Origin: Bdellovibrio sp047344985
Lineage (GTDB): Bacteria > Bdellovibrionota > Bdellovibrionia > Bdellovibrionales > Bdellovibrionaceae
Length of the DNA stretch: 64,000 nt
Assembly (NCBI RefSeq): GCF_047344985.1
Contig: NZ_CP178861.1
Span: 2,046,001 to 2,110,000, forward strand
Reading direction: 5' to 3'
Shown: one piece after another, positions 1 through 9,127 of the stretch
Numbering within the stretch: position 1 is the first letter of the stretch
Layout: each line of letters starts with the position of its first letter
Position numbers and translations under genes: made by a program
Notes under the pieces: generated by a model
The model's input: only the letters and a program-made list of their open reading frames with translations
Databases searched by the model: none
What the model was told of the DNA's origin: nothing

Positions 1-130
1 TATTAATAAGCATCCAAACCCAGCCTACAAAAAGCAATGCTCCGGCAAAAAGAACCCCACCACGCAAAAATTGACTGATGCGAATTTCAAGTTGGTGGAG
101 AGACAAGGGTGCTGAGTTTTCTTTACTCAT
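1..130 (-). CDS. DUF1634 family membrane protein (N-terminal part, runs off window)
   Basis: Only the first 43 codons are in the window. The visible protein starts MSKENSAPLSLHQLEIRIS and then enters a hydrophobic segment, which fits the small DUF1634 membrane proteins. Those are commonly encoded next to TauE/SafE permeases. Its ATG overlaps the stop of the upstream permease gene as ATGA, so the two are probably translationally coupled. The biochemical role of DUF1634 is not established; an accessory subunit of the permease is the usual inference. Confidence 0.7.
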   Translation of the reverse strand, partial: MSKENSAPLSLHQLEIRISQFLRGGVLFAGALLFVGWVWMLIN

Positions 131-942
131 TGAAGCCCCTTAATAATCATCTGAATGGAGACGATGCTTAAAACGACAACGAAGATCTGACGAATGCGTT
201 TTGCTGGAATTCGCACCATGGCTTTGGCACCGAAGAAAGAGCCAATGATAATTCCGACAGCCACGGGAGCTGCAATTTGCGGCTGAATGTCTCCACGCAA
301 AAGATAAGCTCCCGCACTGGCCGAAGCGGTCACACCGATCATAAAATTGGAAGTCGCTGAAGAAACTTTAATAGGGAGTTTCATTGCTCCATCCATCGCA
401 AGAACTTTGAAAATACCGCTGCCAATACCAAGCAGAGCGGAAAGAACGCCGGCACCAAACATCGCAAACAATCCCAGCGGCACTTGCTGAACTTTGTAGT
501 TCACCCAACGCTCGTTGCTTTCAGGATATGAACCGTCGAGTTTTAAAGCCGTTGCCCAGGGATGATTTTCTCCCGTGAGGTGTTCTTCACGTTTTCTGAG
601 CATCATGATCGCCGAGAAAAATAAAAACACACCGAAGAGCAAAAACAAAAACTGCGCTTTAATAAATGAAGCGATTAAAAAACCAACAACAGCTCCCGTC
701 ACTGTGCCGATTTCGAGAAAAACGGCCAGACGCAGATTTGTTAAAGAGTCTTTAAGATAGCTCGCCGCTGCGCCCGAAGATGTGGCGACAATAGAAATTA
801 AACTAGCGGCAATCGCATAACGAATATTGACGTGATAAAAAAGTGTTAAGACAGGGACGATAATGATACCGCCTCCGAGCCCTAAAAGAGCTCCTAGAAA
901 GCCTGCACCCACTGCCGTCAAAAGAAGAAGAATCTCTAACAT
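127..942 (-). CDS. TauE/SafE family sulfite/anion permease
   Basis: A 271-residue inner-membrane protein with about eight hydrophobic segments arranged as two similar halves. Each half begins with the glycine-rich signature of the TauE/SafE family: GALLGLGGGIIIVP near the N-terminus and SALLGIGSGIFKV after the central hydrophilic loop at about residues 115-145. The family exports or imports small sulfur-containing anions such as sulfite and sulfoacetate; the substrate cannot be read here. It lies between a small membrane-anchored protein (18 bp upstream) and the DUF1634 gene (ATGA overlap), so the three probably form one operon. Confidence 0.88.
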   Translation of the reverse strand: MLEILLLLTAVGAGFLGALLGLGGGIIIVPVLTLFYHVNIRYAIAASLISIVATSSGAAASYLKDSLTNLRLAVFLEIGTVTGAVVGFLIASFIKAQFLFLLFGVFLFFSAIMMLRKREEHLTGENHPWATALKLDGSYPESNERWVNYKVQQVPLGLFAMFGAGVLSALLGIGSGIFKVLAMDGAMKLPIKVSSATSNFMIGVTASASAGAYLLRGDIQPQIAAPVAVGIIIGSFFGAKAMVRIPAKRIRQIFVVVLSIVSIQMIIKGLQ

Positions 943-960
943 TTGGTTATAAGATTCCGA

Positions 961-1350
961 TTACTTCGCACACTCAAACAAACGCACCAAGCGTGCACCG
1001 AAGTAAGTGTCCTTTTTCGTGAATTGCCAAGGTGGATACGGAAGGAAAACCGCTTCAGCACACTGACCTTTTTGCGCTACGGCCCACTGACGATCTTCTG
1101 AAGACGCCGTATAGATTTCGCCTGTTTTTTGATCTTTAATGCCAATTGCAAAAGAGAACACTTTTGAAGTGATATCTCCATCGCTACGTGCCATTAATGC
1201 CACAGGGATTTCAACACGCTCCACGCCTGTGATTTCACCCACGACGGTTTTAGAGAAAATAACACTGTAGTTCGCCAAAACGACCCAAGAAAGACCGACA
1301 ATGACGAGCAAAACCAAAACAAATTTTGTAAACTTCCAAATTGTTGCCAT
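961..1350 (-). CDS. Membrane-anchored hypothetical protein
   Basis: A 129-residue protein with one N-terminal transmembrane segment (about residues 8-28) followed by a periplasmic domain with two cysteines (in GQCAE and at the C-terminal FECAK). These could form a disulfide. No family is recognised. It is the first gene of the minus-strand run leading into the TauE/SafE permease, 18 bp before that gene, and is divergent from the MFS transporter. Function unknown. Confidence 0.7.
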   Translation of the reverse strand: MATIWKFTKFVLVLLVIVGLSWVVLANYSVIFSKTVVGEITGVERVEIPVALMARSDGDITSKVFSFAIGIKDQKTGEIYTASSEDRQWAVAQKGQCAEAVFLPYPPWQFTKKDTYFGARLVRLFECAK

Positions 1351-1402
1351 AGAAATGGATTATCGGTTAGTTTGAAAGTCGTCAACAAAAAGGACCCCCA
1401 CC

Positions 1403-2650
1403 GTGTTTTCTAAACAAGAAAAAATTCTCCTTGGAATTCTCGCTACGATTCAGTTCAGCTCTATCGTGGATTTTATGATCATGATGCCGCTGGGACCTCA
1501 GTTGATGCGTATGTTTGCGATCACTCCTCATCAATTCGGACTCCTTGTGTCATCGTATACATTCAGCGCTTCGATCAGTGGCTTTTTAGCTTCCTTCTTT
1601 GTTGATAAGTTTGATCGTAAAACAAGCCTGCTCTTTTTCTTTTTCGGATTCGCCATCGGCACGATTGCGTGTGCTCTTTCCCCTAACTACGAACTTCTTT
1701 TAACAGCCCGTGGTTTGACGGGAATTTTCGGTGGAGTTTTAAGCTCTCTAGTTTTGTCGATCGTGAGTGATGCGATTTCTTATGAACGCCGTGGAAGTGC
1801 CATGGGAGTTATTATGACTTCCTTCTCGATGGCTTCCATCCTTGGCGTCCCCTTCAGTCTTTTTCTTGCCAATGAATTTTCGTGGCACGCACCGTTCACA
1901 TTCTTAGGCGTGCTTTCGTTGTTTTTGTGTTTTGTGATCTGGAAGTACGTTCCCGAAATGCGCGTTCACTTGCTGGAAAAGCGCGAGAAAGAACCTATTC
2001 ACCGCGTTTTGACTCGGATTATTCACAATCAAAATCAGCGTCGCGCTTTGTTCTTTATGGCGGCAGTGATGTTCGGTCACTTCGCGATTATTCCGTTTCT
2101 TTCCCCTTCCCTTGTGGCGAACGTGGGAATGACAGAGCAACAATTGCCACTCATGTACATGGCTGGCGGACTTTGTACGATCTTTAGCTCCCCTTTCATT
2201 GGCCGCCTTGCCGATCGTTTTGGTAAACACAAGATCTTCCTGTGGGGCGCTTTGATTACGATTCTTCCTTACTGGGTGATCACACACATGGGACAAACGC
2301 CGCTATGGTTGACCCTGGCGATTTGCGCTTTCTTCTTTGTGTCTTCCGGAGGACGTATGATTCCTGCAACTGCGTTGGTATCAGGAACTTCTTTGCCGCA
2401 AAATCGCGGAAGTTTTATGAGCATTGTGAGTTGCGTGCAACAGATGGCCGCGGCGGTCTCTAGTTATATCGCAGGACTTATCATCACGACAGGTCCTAAC
2501 GGTCACCTTGATAACTACAATGTCGTTGGATACATCGCGGTCGTTTTCACATTTGTAGCGATTTATCTTTCTCGTCGTATTCACGCGATTGAAAGTGCGC
2601 CCACAAAAGCAGAAGCAGATACGGCCCACATCGGTGAACCTGTCGTTTAA
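1403..2650 (+). CDS. Major facilitator superfamily transporter
   Basis: A 415-residue protein with twelve hydrophobic segments, typical of drug or sugar efflux MFS permeases. The loop between helices 2 and 3 carries DKFDRK, and the equivalent loop in the second half carries GRLADRFGKHK, both forms of MFS motif A. A GTG start is chosen because it follows a good ribosome-binding site (AAAGGA) and opens directly into the cytoplasmic N-terminus. The substrate is unknown; multidrug or sugar-efflux-like DHA1 transporters are the nearest guess. The 3' end converges on, and slightly overlaps, arfB. Confidence 0.9.
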   Translation: MFSKQEKILLGILATIQFSSIVDFMIMMPLGPQLMRMFAITPHQFGLLVSSYTFSASISGFLASFFVDKFDRKTSLLFFFFGFAIGTIACALSPNYELLLTARGLTGIFGGVLSSLVLSIVSDAISYERRGSAMGVIMTSFSMASILGVPFSLFLANEFSWHAPFTFLGVLSLFLCFVIWKYVPEMRVHLLEKREKEPIHRVLTRIIHNQNQRRALFFMAAVMFGHFAIIPFLSPSLVANVGMTEQQLPLMYMAGGLCTIFSSPFIGRLADRFGKHKIFLWGALITILPYWVITHMGQTPLWLTLAICAFFFVSSGGRMIPATALVSGTSLPQNRGSFMSIVSCVQQMAAAVSSYIAGLIITTGPNGHLDNYNVVGYIAVVFTFVAIYLSRRIHAIESAPTKAEADTAHIGEPVV

Positions 2651-3051
2651 TTACGGACTTTTTGTCTTAAAGATTTGATTTCAGAGTGGCGCTTTTTGGT
2701 GTCCACTCTTTTTCTTTGCGAACTCTTTGTCGGTTTTGTCGCCACCCGTTTTTTAGGAACAAAAAGAGCCTTGTTCAGCATTTCTTGAAGTTTACGAATG
2801 CATTCAGATCGGTTTTGATCCTGGTCTCTGTGGACTTCACTGCGAATGATTAAATCTCCGTCGACAGTGAGCTTTCCTTGAAGTTTGATCGCAAGGCGTT
2901 CCTTAAGATCCTGGTTTATGGATTGCGATTGCCATAAATTCCAACGCAGAATCGCTGCGGAATTAGTTCGATTCACGTTCTGCCCGCCCGGTCCTCGCGA
3001 GCGCGCATAGGTAAAATCCAATTCTGAAAAAGGAATTTGTACGGAGATCAC
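2647..3051 (-). CDS. arfB: Alternative ribosome-rescue factor ArfB (class I release factor-like)
   Basis: A 134-residue protein with the release-factor catalytic motif GGQ in SRGPGGQNVNRTNS and a strongly basic C-terminal tail after about residue 100. That is the layout of ArfB/YaeJ/ICT1: the GGQ loop hydrolyses peptidyl-tRNA on stalled ribosomes while the tail sits in the empty mRNA channel. It lacks the codon-recognition domain of RF1 and RF2. The GTG start overlaps the stop of the upstream osmC-type gene (GTGA), implying coupled translation. Confidence 0.92.
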   Translation of the reverse strand: MISVQIPFSELDFTYARSRGPGGQNVNRTNSAAILRWNLWQSQSINQDLKERLAIKLQGKLTVDGDLIIRSEVHRDQDQNRSECIRKLQEMLNKALFVPKKRVATKPTKSSQRKRVDTKKRHSEIKSLRQKVRN

Positions 3052-3512
3052 TCTTTAACACCCTCGAAGTCTGCTTTTCCTTCCCCGATTTTACTTCCGT
3101 TTAAGATCACTTCGTATCTCATCGGTGAAGCCTTTGAAACCATCGCGCTCACACCGCAGTACTTTGTCATCGACAAGGTGACGGCCTTCATTGCTTGTTC
3201 GGGCTTAATATCCGAGCCCTCGATGTGATACTGCAATTTTACTTCTTCAAAAATAGAAGGATAGCCATGCGTGGTGTGAGCCTGTGCATTCACGTCGCAG
3301 GATAAAAGGTTCACTCTCATTTTTTTCAAAATAGAAGCGACGTCCATTCCCGTGCAACCGCAGATGCTGGCCAAAAGAAGTTCTTTGGGAGTTGGCCCTT
3401 GGTCCTTACCACCGACTTCCGTTTTAGCGTCCATAGTGAATTTATGAGTGCGAATATGAGATTCAAATCCCATATCCCCGGTCCATTTCGTACGACATTC
3501 CATATGCCCCAT
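3048..3512 (-). CDS. OsmC/Ohr family protein
   Basis: A 154-residue cytoplasmic protein with the OsmC layout: an N-terminal beta region (DMGFESHIRTHKFTMDA), then PTPKELLLASICGCTGMD with the first redox cysteines, and a second cysteine in TKYCGVSAM. The family are thiol peroxidases that reduce organic hydroperoxides, though many OsmC-like proteins are uncharacterised. It leads a two-gene unit with arfB and is divergent from the RNase Y gene across about 130 bp. Confidence 0.88.
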   Translation of the reverse strand: MGHMECRTKWTGDMGFESHIRTHKFTMDAKTEVGGKDQGPTPKELLLASICGCTGMDVASILKKMRVNLLSCDVNAQAHTTHGYPSIFEEVKLQYHIEGSDIKPEQAMKAVTLSMTKYCGVSAMVSKASPMRYEVILNGSKIGEGKADFEGVKE

Positions 3513-3644
3513 AAAAGTCTCCTCAAACTAGTTCTCTTCTTACGCTACAATCCATAACGCCAGAAGTAAAGAGAAGCTCAAAACCGGGGATCATTTGCGT
3601 TGAAGCGCAAGGAACAGTAGACTAAGAGGGTTAGGAGTAACACT

Positions 3645-5228
3645 ATGATTGCAATGATTGCTATAGCCTTTGTTGGATTGATCGCCGGTTGTGGCGTGGG
3701 CTTGGCCTTGCACAAATTTCTGAATGCGCGCACCTTGCGCCATGCACGTGACGAAGCTCAAGACATTGTTGGAGAAGCCAAAGAAGCGGCCGAGCTGAAA
3801 GCTCTTGAGGAAAAAGAACGCGTTCAAGAAATTGAAATGGAAATGTGGACCAAGGTTGAACCTGAGATGCTTAAGGTTGAAGGCCGCATTGAAGAGCTGC
3901 AAGAAGTCGCCAACGAAAAAAAATCCAAAGCCGATTCTATCGTTCACGAGGAAAAGAAAAAACTGCAAGACCGTGAAGCAGAAGTGAAAGCTCAAGAGCA
4001 AGCTTTGCGCGTGCAGGAAGCAGAACTGAACAAATTGAAAGATGCACAGAAAAATTTAAACAATGATCTTGTGCAAAAACTGACAGAGCGTTTGGGAACT
4101 TCTTCGGAAGAATTTAAAAATCAACTGAAAACGCAAATGGAAGAAGATGCTCGTCGCAGAGCCGCTAAGTTCATTCAAGAGTCTGAAGAGGACTTAAAGG
4201 AACACGCAGAAGCGCGTGCGAAAAAAATCTTAAGTCTTGTGATTGATCGCTTTGCCCGTCCTTACTGCGCTGAACGCGGTATTGGCGCTGTGAATTTTCC
4301 AGACAATCACATCCGCAAACTTTTCGTTGATGCCAATGGCAACAACATTAAAGCCGTTCAAGAGGCCTGTGGTTGCGATATCATCGTCGAAGAAGGCATG
4401 GACATGGTGGGCGTTGCGGGATTCGATCCGGTTCGCCGTGAGCTGACTCGCAGAACGCTTGAAAGAATTTTTAAAGAGAAGAAAAACATCAATCCTGATT
4501 TCATCAAAAAAATTGCTGAAAATCAGAAAAAAGAACTCTTTAAAAACATCAAACACGACGGGGATGCTTTAGCGAAAGAATTAAAGCTTGAAGGTTTGAA
4601 TGCGGAGATCCGTCAAATGATGGGTTCCCTTCGCTATCGTTACTCTTTCACGCAAAATCAATACTTCCACTGTGGTGAAGTCGGTTGGCTCGCGGGATTG
4701 ATGGCGGCAGAACTGGGTTTGGACATCAAAAAAGCACGTCGCGTGGGTATGCTTCATGACATTGGTAAATCCATGGACCACGTGATGGAAGGTGGACACG
4801 CCGTGATTGGTGCTGACTTTATCGCGGCCCGCGGTGAAGCGCCTGACGTGGTGCACGCTGTAAAAGCCCATCACTTTGATGAACAGCCTTCAACAGATCA
4901 TGCGTTTCTTGTGATCGCAGCTGATGCGGTTTCAGGAGCTCGTCCGGGGGCACGTCGCTCGACGATTGAATCTTACAATCAAAAAGTTTCTGAGCTTCAA
5001 GACATTGCTCGCAGCTTCCAAGGCGTAACGGACTGTTTCGTTTTGAGTGGCGGACGCGAGTGCCGTGTTCTTGTAAATGGCAAGAAAGTCGACGACACGC
5101 AAGCTTTAGATCTGTCTAAAAAAATTGCTGCACGCATCGAAGAAGAGTGCAACTACCCTGGCCAAATCAAAGTGGTCATTGTGCGCGAAACTGTTGTTAC
5201 AGAACAAACTAGGAAGGAACTCGCGTAA
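3645..5228 (+). CDS. rny: Ribonuclease Y
   Basis: A 527-residue endoribonuclease with the full RNase Y domain order: an N-terminal membrane anchor (residues 2-22), a long charged coiled coil (about 30-165), a KH RNA-binding domain (about 205-275) and an HD hydrolase domain with HDIGK near residue 370 and a later KAHH. RNase Y starts bulk mRNA decay at the inner membrane. The length matches the usual 510-530 residues. The gene is monocistronic and ends in a terminator that overlaps the stop codon. Confidence 0.95.
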   Translation: MIAMIAIAFVGLIAGCGVGLALHKFLNARTLRHARDEAQDIVGEAKEAAELKALEEKERVQEIEMEMWTKVEPEMLKVEGRIEELQEVANEKKSKADSIVHEEKKKLQDREAEVKAQEQALRVQEAELNKLKDAQKNLNNDLVQKLTERLGTSSEEFKNQLKTQMEEDARRRAAKFIQESEEDLKEHAEARAKKILSLVIDRFARPYCAERGIGAVNFPDNHIRKLFVDANGNNIKAVQEACGCDIIVEEGMDMVGVAGFDPVRRELTRRTLERIFKEKKNINPDFIKKIAENQKKELFKNIKHDGDALAKELKLEGLNAEIRQMMGSLRYRYSFTQNQYFHCGEVGWLAGLMAAELGLDIKKARRVGMLHDIGKSMDHVMEGGHAVIGADFIAARGEAPDVVHAVKAHHFDEQPSTDHAFLVIAADAVSGARPGARRSTIESYNQKVSELQDIARSFQGVTDCFVLSGGRECRVLVNGKKVDDTQALDLSKKIAARIEEECNYPGQIKVVIVRETVVTEQTRKELA

Positions 5229-5243
5229 TAAACGCGAGTCCTT
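5219..5243 (+). terminator. Intrinsic terminator of rny
   Basis: A perfect 8-bp stem ACTCGCGT/ACGCGAGT with a 5-nt loop (AATAA) is followed by CCTTTCT. The stop codon lies inside the left arm and loop, so termination is placed immediately at the end of translation. Confidence 0.8.
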
Positions 5244-5356
5244 TCTGTATCTCAGCAGACCTTTTATTAAAATCCCTTCATGGTCGCTCTTTTAGAAGAT
5301 TCTCCGATCTACTTCAGATCAAATAAGGAGGTAAGTTTTTAAAAGGGAGATACCTC

Positions 5357-5782
5357 ATGGTGATCGAAACAGCACTAGAAAGGCAACACACTCCGCGCGT
5401 GTTGGTGATTGATGATAGCTTAGATTCCGTTAAGCTTATGTCTCACATCCTTGATCACTACAAATGCGACGTAACAATGGCCTTTGACGGCCAAGACGCC
5501 ATTCCATTGCTCGTCAACAGACAGTTTGATTTGGTGATTTTAGATTGGCAGATGCCACAGATGGGTGGTCGCGATACATTGTTATTAATGGATCGCCTTT
5601 TGACAGAAAAGAAAATTCACAAGGTTCGAAAAGCCATTCCCGTGGTGATTTACACAGGTCACTCAGAAGAAGAATTAGAACTGCCACTGGTTCGTCACTT
5701 CACCTACATGGGCTTTATCAACAAACGCCAGGCGTTCAGCTCTATGATGCGATCATTTAATTTTATTTTGCGTTCGATCTAA
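5357..5782 (+). CDS. Single-domain response regulator (CheY-like receiver)
   Basis: A 141-residue receiver domain with no output domain. The acidic pocket is D19-D20, the phosphoacceptor is D63 in VILDWQMP, the switch Thr follows beta-4 (VVIYTGHS), and a lysine lies in FINKRQ at the end of beta-5. It should act by binding a partner or relaying phosphate from an unlinked kinase. It is flanked by terminators, so probably transcribed alone. The start follows GGGAGA, with a second AAGGAGG further upstream. Confidence 0.9.
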   Translation: MVIETALERQHTPRVLVIDDSLDSVKLMSHILDHYKCDVTMAFDGQDAIPLLVNRQFDLVILDWQMPQMGGRDTLLLMDRLLTEKKIHKVRKAIPVVIYTGHSEEELELPLVRHFTYMGFINKRQAFSSMMRSFNFILRSI

Positions 5783-5803
5783 GGAAACTTAGGAACGCGC
5801 ACG

Positions 5804-5835
5804 AGGGGCTTCCGGATAGGATGCCGGAGGCCCCC
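5804..5835. terminator. Hairpin between convergent genes, likely bidirectional terminator
   Basis: GGGGCTTCCGG pairs with CCGGAGGCCCC (one G-T wobble) around a short loop. It lies between the ends of the response regulator gene and the converging nuclease-like gene. No strong T-tract follows on the + strand, so termination efficiency is uncertain. Confidence 0.6.
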
Positions 5836-5851
5836 GATTCCATATCGGATA

Positions 5852-6421
5852 TTAGGGACGAGCGCACTTGCCGTCATGCTGACAGCGAATCATTTCATAA
5901 CGGTGATTTTTCATTTCCAGAAGAGTGTACTCTAACTCTCTATCAAATCCCTGAGCGACAGAACCTTTTTGCGCGATAGAGAAAAACTCGTTCACAAACT
6001 GAAACTGTTCTGGCGAGTAGATTTCTTTTGTCGATGTATTAAAGAAACGTGTCGCTTTGTTTGAACGAACTGTTTTAAGAAATCTGGCTCTTTGTTCATG
6101 AGCTTTCTCAAGTCCGCCCGGCAAGTCTTTCCAACATTTCACTTCACCGATCTTCACGACTTTTTGGATATTGTTATCAAAAATCACAACGTCCAACTCC
6201 CCGATCACATGAGAAGCGTCGCCGTATGCAATTCCAACAATCACGTTATACTGAGGCGCTGGAAATTCACGTTGCACTTGCACGCGCGCAACTTCTTCGC
6301 AGATAGATCCGGAGTCTTCGTAACTGCGAGGAACATTTTTAATCAGTTCAAAATCTTCCTCCCAAGATGCAAACACAGTATTGGAAGAAAGAAGCGCCAA
6401 AAGCAGAACGAAGATTTTCAT
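5852..6421 (-). CDS. Exported protein with PD-(D/E)XK nuclease-like motif
   Basis: The 189-residue protein is taken from the ATG at 6421, because that start opens a clear signal peptide (MKIFVLLLALLSSNTVFA) and follows GAGG; a longer ORF extends upstream without signal-peptide character. The mature part contains E43, D77 in GELDVVIFD and E93-x-K95 in GEVKCW, the spacing of the D...ExK core of PD-(D/E)XK nucleases. The inference is a secreted or periplasmic nuclease, plausible for a predator degrading prey DNA, but no close family is recognised. Convergent with the response regulator gene. Confidence 0.6.
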   Translation of the reverse strand: MKIFVLLLALLSSNTVFASWEEDFELIKNVPRSYEDSGSICEEVARVQVQREFPAPQYNVIVGIAYGDASHVIGELDVVIFDNNIQKVVKIGEVKCWKDLPGGLEKAHEQRARFLKTVRSNKATRFFNTSTKEIYSPEQFQFVNEFFSIAQKGSVAQGFDRELEYTLLEMKNHRYEMIRCQHDGKCARP

Positions 6422-6629
6422 AGAGCCTCGCAGGTTTATAGGAAGCCCTCTTTTGCCGAGCGGTGCCATAAAAAGCAATGAGATTGTCCTAGATTTATAT
6501 AACGCACTGCGCGTCTTAGTAAGATGCAGTGATCCTTTGTTTTTAAACCCCGTTTTGTTATCTTAGTCGGACTATGGATCCTGACCCTTACCCGAAACGC
6601 TTATGCAGTCTCCTGCTTAAGGAGACACC

Positions 6630-7658
6630 ATGACCGAAATTCTCGTTGTCCTTCTTTGTCTATTTATAAACATGCTTCTTTCCGGTTCCGAGATGGCTTT
6701 TGTGACTGTTAGCAGACAGCAACTCAAACGTCTTGCGCCGACCAATAGAAATGCGCGCGTTCTTTTAAAGCTTAAAGAAAATCCTGAAAGAACTCTTTCT
6801 GTAATTCAGATCGGCATCACCCTGGTTGGCGCTATTGCTGCCGCCGTCGGTGGTGCGGGAGCTGAAGAAGCTTTAAGTCCTTTCTTTATGGAATTCTTTA
6901 AAGTTTCCGAGCAAACCGCGGAAGCTATTTCCATTGCGGCAGTAGTTTTGCCGATCTCTTACTTAAGTGTCGTCGTCGGAGAACTCTTACCTAAAACAAT
7001 CGCCTTACGAAATCCTCTGGCGATTGCACTGTGGACTTCTCAAGGTCTTTATTTAGGAGAAAAAATTCTTTCTCCTGCTGTGACGATTCTTGAGAAGTCG
7101 ACCAATATCTTAGTAAAACTTGTGACTTTAGGCTCACAGAAAAACTTTGCGCATGATCACCAAGACATTGCGATTGAAGATTTGCCGCAACAGACGAAAC
7201 AATATGTCGTGAATCTTGTGAGTGCCGATAAAAAAGTCGCGCGCGAGATCATGCTTCCATGGAAAGATGTCATTTACATTCGTAAGGATGATTCCCACGA
7301 TGACGTTGAAACGATTGTTCTTAATTCTCGTCATACTCGCCTCCCGGTTCTGGAGGATCAAGAAGTCATTGGTATCATAAATACGAAAGAGTTCTTAGCC
7401 CTCAGAGAAACGACGGAATGGCAGACTCTGATCCGTCCGATTTTAAAGTTCAAATCATTTGAACCGCTCTTTAAGATTCTTTTAAAAATGCAGGAACAAA
7501 AATCTCACATGGCCGTGATTTATGAACAGACGAAATATGTGGGTCTTGTGACGATGGAAGATATTTTTGAAGAGATCATTGGCGATGTTTTCGACGAAGA
7601 CGATGACGGATTGATTAAAAAGATCCTAGCTTCTAAATCTCGCCGTCGCCCGATTTAA
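6630..7658 (+). CDS. DUF21/CBS domain membrane protein (HlyC/CorC-like, short)
   Basis: A 342-residue protein with an N-terminal DUF21 (CNNM) transmembrane domain over about residues 1-190, starting MTEILVVLLCLFINMLLSGSE, followed by a tandem CBS pair (about 205-320). It stops at EDDDGLIKKI and lacks the C-terminal CorC_HlyC domain that brings most relatives to about 430 residues. Relatives are linked to magnesium and cobalt efflux. A strong ribosome-binding site (AAGGAGA) precedes the ATG. The GyrI-like gene follows 21 bp downstream. Confidence 0.88.
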   Translation: MTEILVVLLCLFINMLLSGSEMAFVTVSRQQLKRLAPTNRNARVLLKLKENPERTLSVIQIGITLVGAIAAAVGGAGAEEALSPFFMEFFKVSEQTAEAISIAAVVLPISYLSVVVGELLPKTIALRNPLAIALWTSQGLYLGEKILSPAVTILEKSTNILVKLVTLGSQKNFAHDHQDIAIEDLPQQTKQYVVNLVSADKKVAREIMLPWKDVIYIRKDDSHDDVETIVLNSRHTRLPVLEDQEVIGIINTKEFLALRETTEWQTLIRPILKFKSFEPLFKILLKMQEQKSHMAVIYEQTKYVGLVTMEDIFEEIIGDVFDEDDDGLIKKILASKSRRRPI

Positions 7659-7679
7659 GATTTTTTTAAAGGAAACTTT

Positions 7680-8153
7680 ATGCTCGTGACAGAAAAAGAA
7701 TTCTACCTTGTTGGCTTTGAAACCAGAACAGACAACAAAACAGAAATGACAAGCGCTCCAGGCCAAGGGCAGATCGCGAAAATGTGGGAAAGAATCTTTA
7801 AAGAAGATCTTAAAGGAAAAGTTCCTCAGACTGAAAGCCACGATATTTTCGCCATTTATTCTAATTACGAAAGCGATGAAACTGGTAGGTACGATTATTT
7901 TCTCGGCTACAAAGTAGCCAATCTGGATTCAGTTCCACAAGGTCTTGTCGGAAAAAAAATCCTGGCTGGCTCTTATAAGAAATACGTCACAAAAAAAGGA
8001 CTTCCCTACGTTGTCGTTCCAGAAACATGGGCGCAGATCTGGGCGGAACTTAAAGGCCAACGTCTTTTCAAAACAGATTTCGAAGTCTATGGAGAAAAAG
8101 CGCAAGATCCGAACAATGCCATCGTTGATGTTTATGTGGGAGTTAAAGGCTAA
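7680..8153 (+). CDS. GyrI-like / AraC effector-binding domain protein
   Basis: A 157-residue stand-alone protein with the SOUL/GyrI-like effector-binding fold. The visible features are an early FYLVGFETRT strand, the IAKMWERIF helix, the YDYFLGYKV strand and the AGSYKKYV...WAQIWAEL segment seen in AraC-type effector domains and GyrI. It has no DNA-binding part. Members bind small hydrophobic ligands or act as hydrolases; the role here is unknown. Probably co-transcribed with the DUF21/CBS gene. Confidence 0.78.
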   Translation: MLVTEKEFYLVGFETRTDNKTEMTSAPGQGQIAKMWERIFKEDLKGKVPQTESHDIFAIYSNYESDETGRYDYFLGYKVANLDSVPQGLVGKKILAGSYKKYVTKKGLPYVVVPETWAQIWAELKGQRLFKTDFEVYGEKAQDPNNAIVDVYVGVKG

Positions 8154-8173
8154 CTCCCCTTCCAACGATTATG

Positions 8174-9004
8174 TTACTTCCAAATTCCTTCGGGACCTTG
8201 AGCTGCATTGTCTTTACGGCCCAGAGTTCCCAACTGGAATTCGTCTTCAATCATGCGCATTAAATCGATGTGCGTGAGTGTTTGATTTGTTGAAGAACCC
8301 GGAACTACAGAATCACCTAAGAGTGCTGTATAGATCAGATTTCCACTGCGAGTTTTTGATTCATCAAAAGTAATGATGACCAAAAGCTCTTTCATGAATT
8401 GAGGATCTGAAAACTTGCTCTCAAAATTTTTCTGCAACCAATTGGAAGCAAATCCAATTCCTGTGTCATGGCCGTCATCATCTAAGTTCGGAGCATAAAG
8501 GGCGAATGATGGTAAAGCCCCCGCTGCTGCGTCTTTTTCGAAAGTCTTTGTATCGACGATATTAGCGCAGCGTGAAGGGTTCTGCGCAATATCGATGAAA
8601 CTGATAAAAGGATTGTGCTTACGAGCATAACGCCCCTTTGTCGGCCCCGTAAAACAATTCCCAGGATAATCCTCAATATAACCCTTCCAAGTGTAACCAC
8701 GAACCTCAAGAAGATCGACAAGGTTTGTGCCTTTGATGTTTACAGGATTGTCGTTAACCACCTGCATGGTATCCCCACCCAATAGCGCAATATAGTTCCC
8801 TTGCGAAGGATGAGTGACTCCATTCATCTGTGTGAGCAGAGCCCCCCGACGAGCCAGCTTTTGCAAGAAAGGCTGTTTTAAAGCGTCTGCATAATCTGTA
8901 TTTTCCAGGACAATAATAAGAACTTTCTTAAAACGACTGCCGGAAGAAGCTTCGACTTGAAACGAGAACGCTAGCATTAGGAAACAAAGGACGAGCTTTT
9001 TCAT
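8174..9004 (-). CDS. Secreted phosphoesterase (acid phosphatase/phospholipase C-like)
   Basis: A 276-residue protein with a signal peptide (MKKLVLCFLMLAFSFQVEAS) and the alkaline-phosphatase-like phosphoesterase fold. Visible signatures are LIIVLENTDYADA, THPSQGNYIALLGG, DDDGHDTGIG and VIITFDES, which match the metal-binding and catalytic blocks of the family. Members hydrolyse phosphomonoesters or phospholipids outside the cytoplasm. It is shorter than typical phospholipase C enzymes and closer to the bacterial acid phosphatases of the family. Confidence 0.85.
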   Translation of the reverse strand: MKKLVLCFLMLAFSFQVEASSGSRFKKVLIIVLENTDYADALKQPFLQKLARRGALLTQMNGVTHPSQGNYIALLGGDTMQVVNDNPVNIKGTNLVDLLEVRGYTWKGYIEDYPGNCFTGPTKGRYARKHNPFISFIDIAQNPSRCANIVDTKTFEKDAAAGALPSFALYAPNLDDDGHDTGIGFASNWLQKNFESKFSDPQFMKELLVIITFDESKTRSGNLIYTALLGDSVVPGSSTNQTLTHIDLMRMIEDEFQLGTLGRKDNAAQGPEGIWK

Positions 9005-9089
9005 AAAGGCCCCTTTATATCCCAGTAGCTACTCTTCTTTGGGGGCAAAAGAAAGAACAAAATACCGCCAAAGTGTTCTTTATCCGCAG

Positions 9090-9127
9090 AAAAAACAAAA
9101 AGGGCGCCGAGTTCATCAGCGCCCTTT
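9090..9127 (-). terminator. Intrinsic terminator of fadE
   Basis: Read on the minus strand, AAGGGCGC pairs with GCGCCCTT around an 11-nt loop and runs into TTTTTGTTTTTT. It lies about 40 bp beyond the fadE stop codon; a smaller hairpin (AGGTAC/GTACCT) lies between them. Confidence 0.85.
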
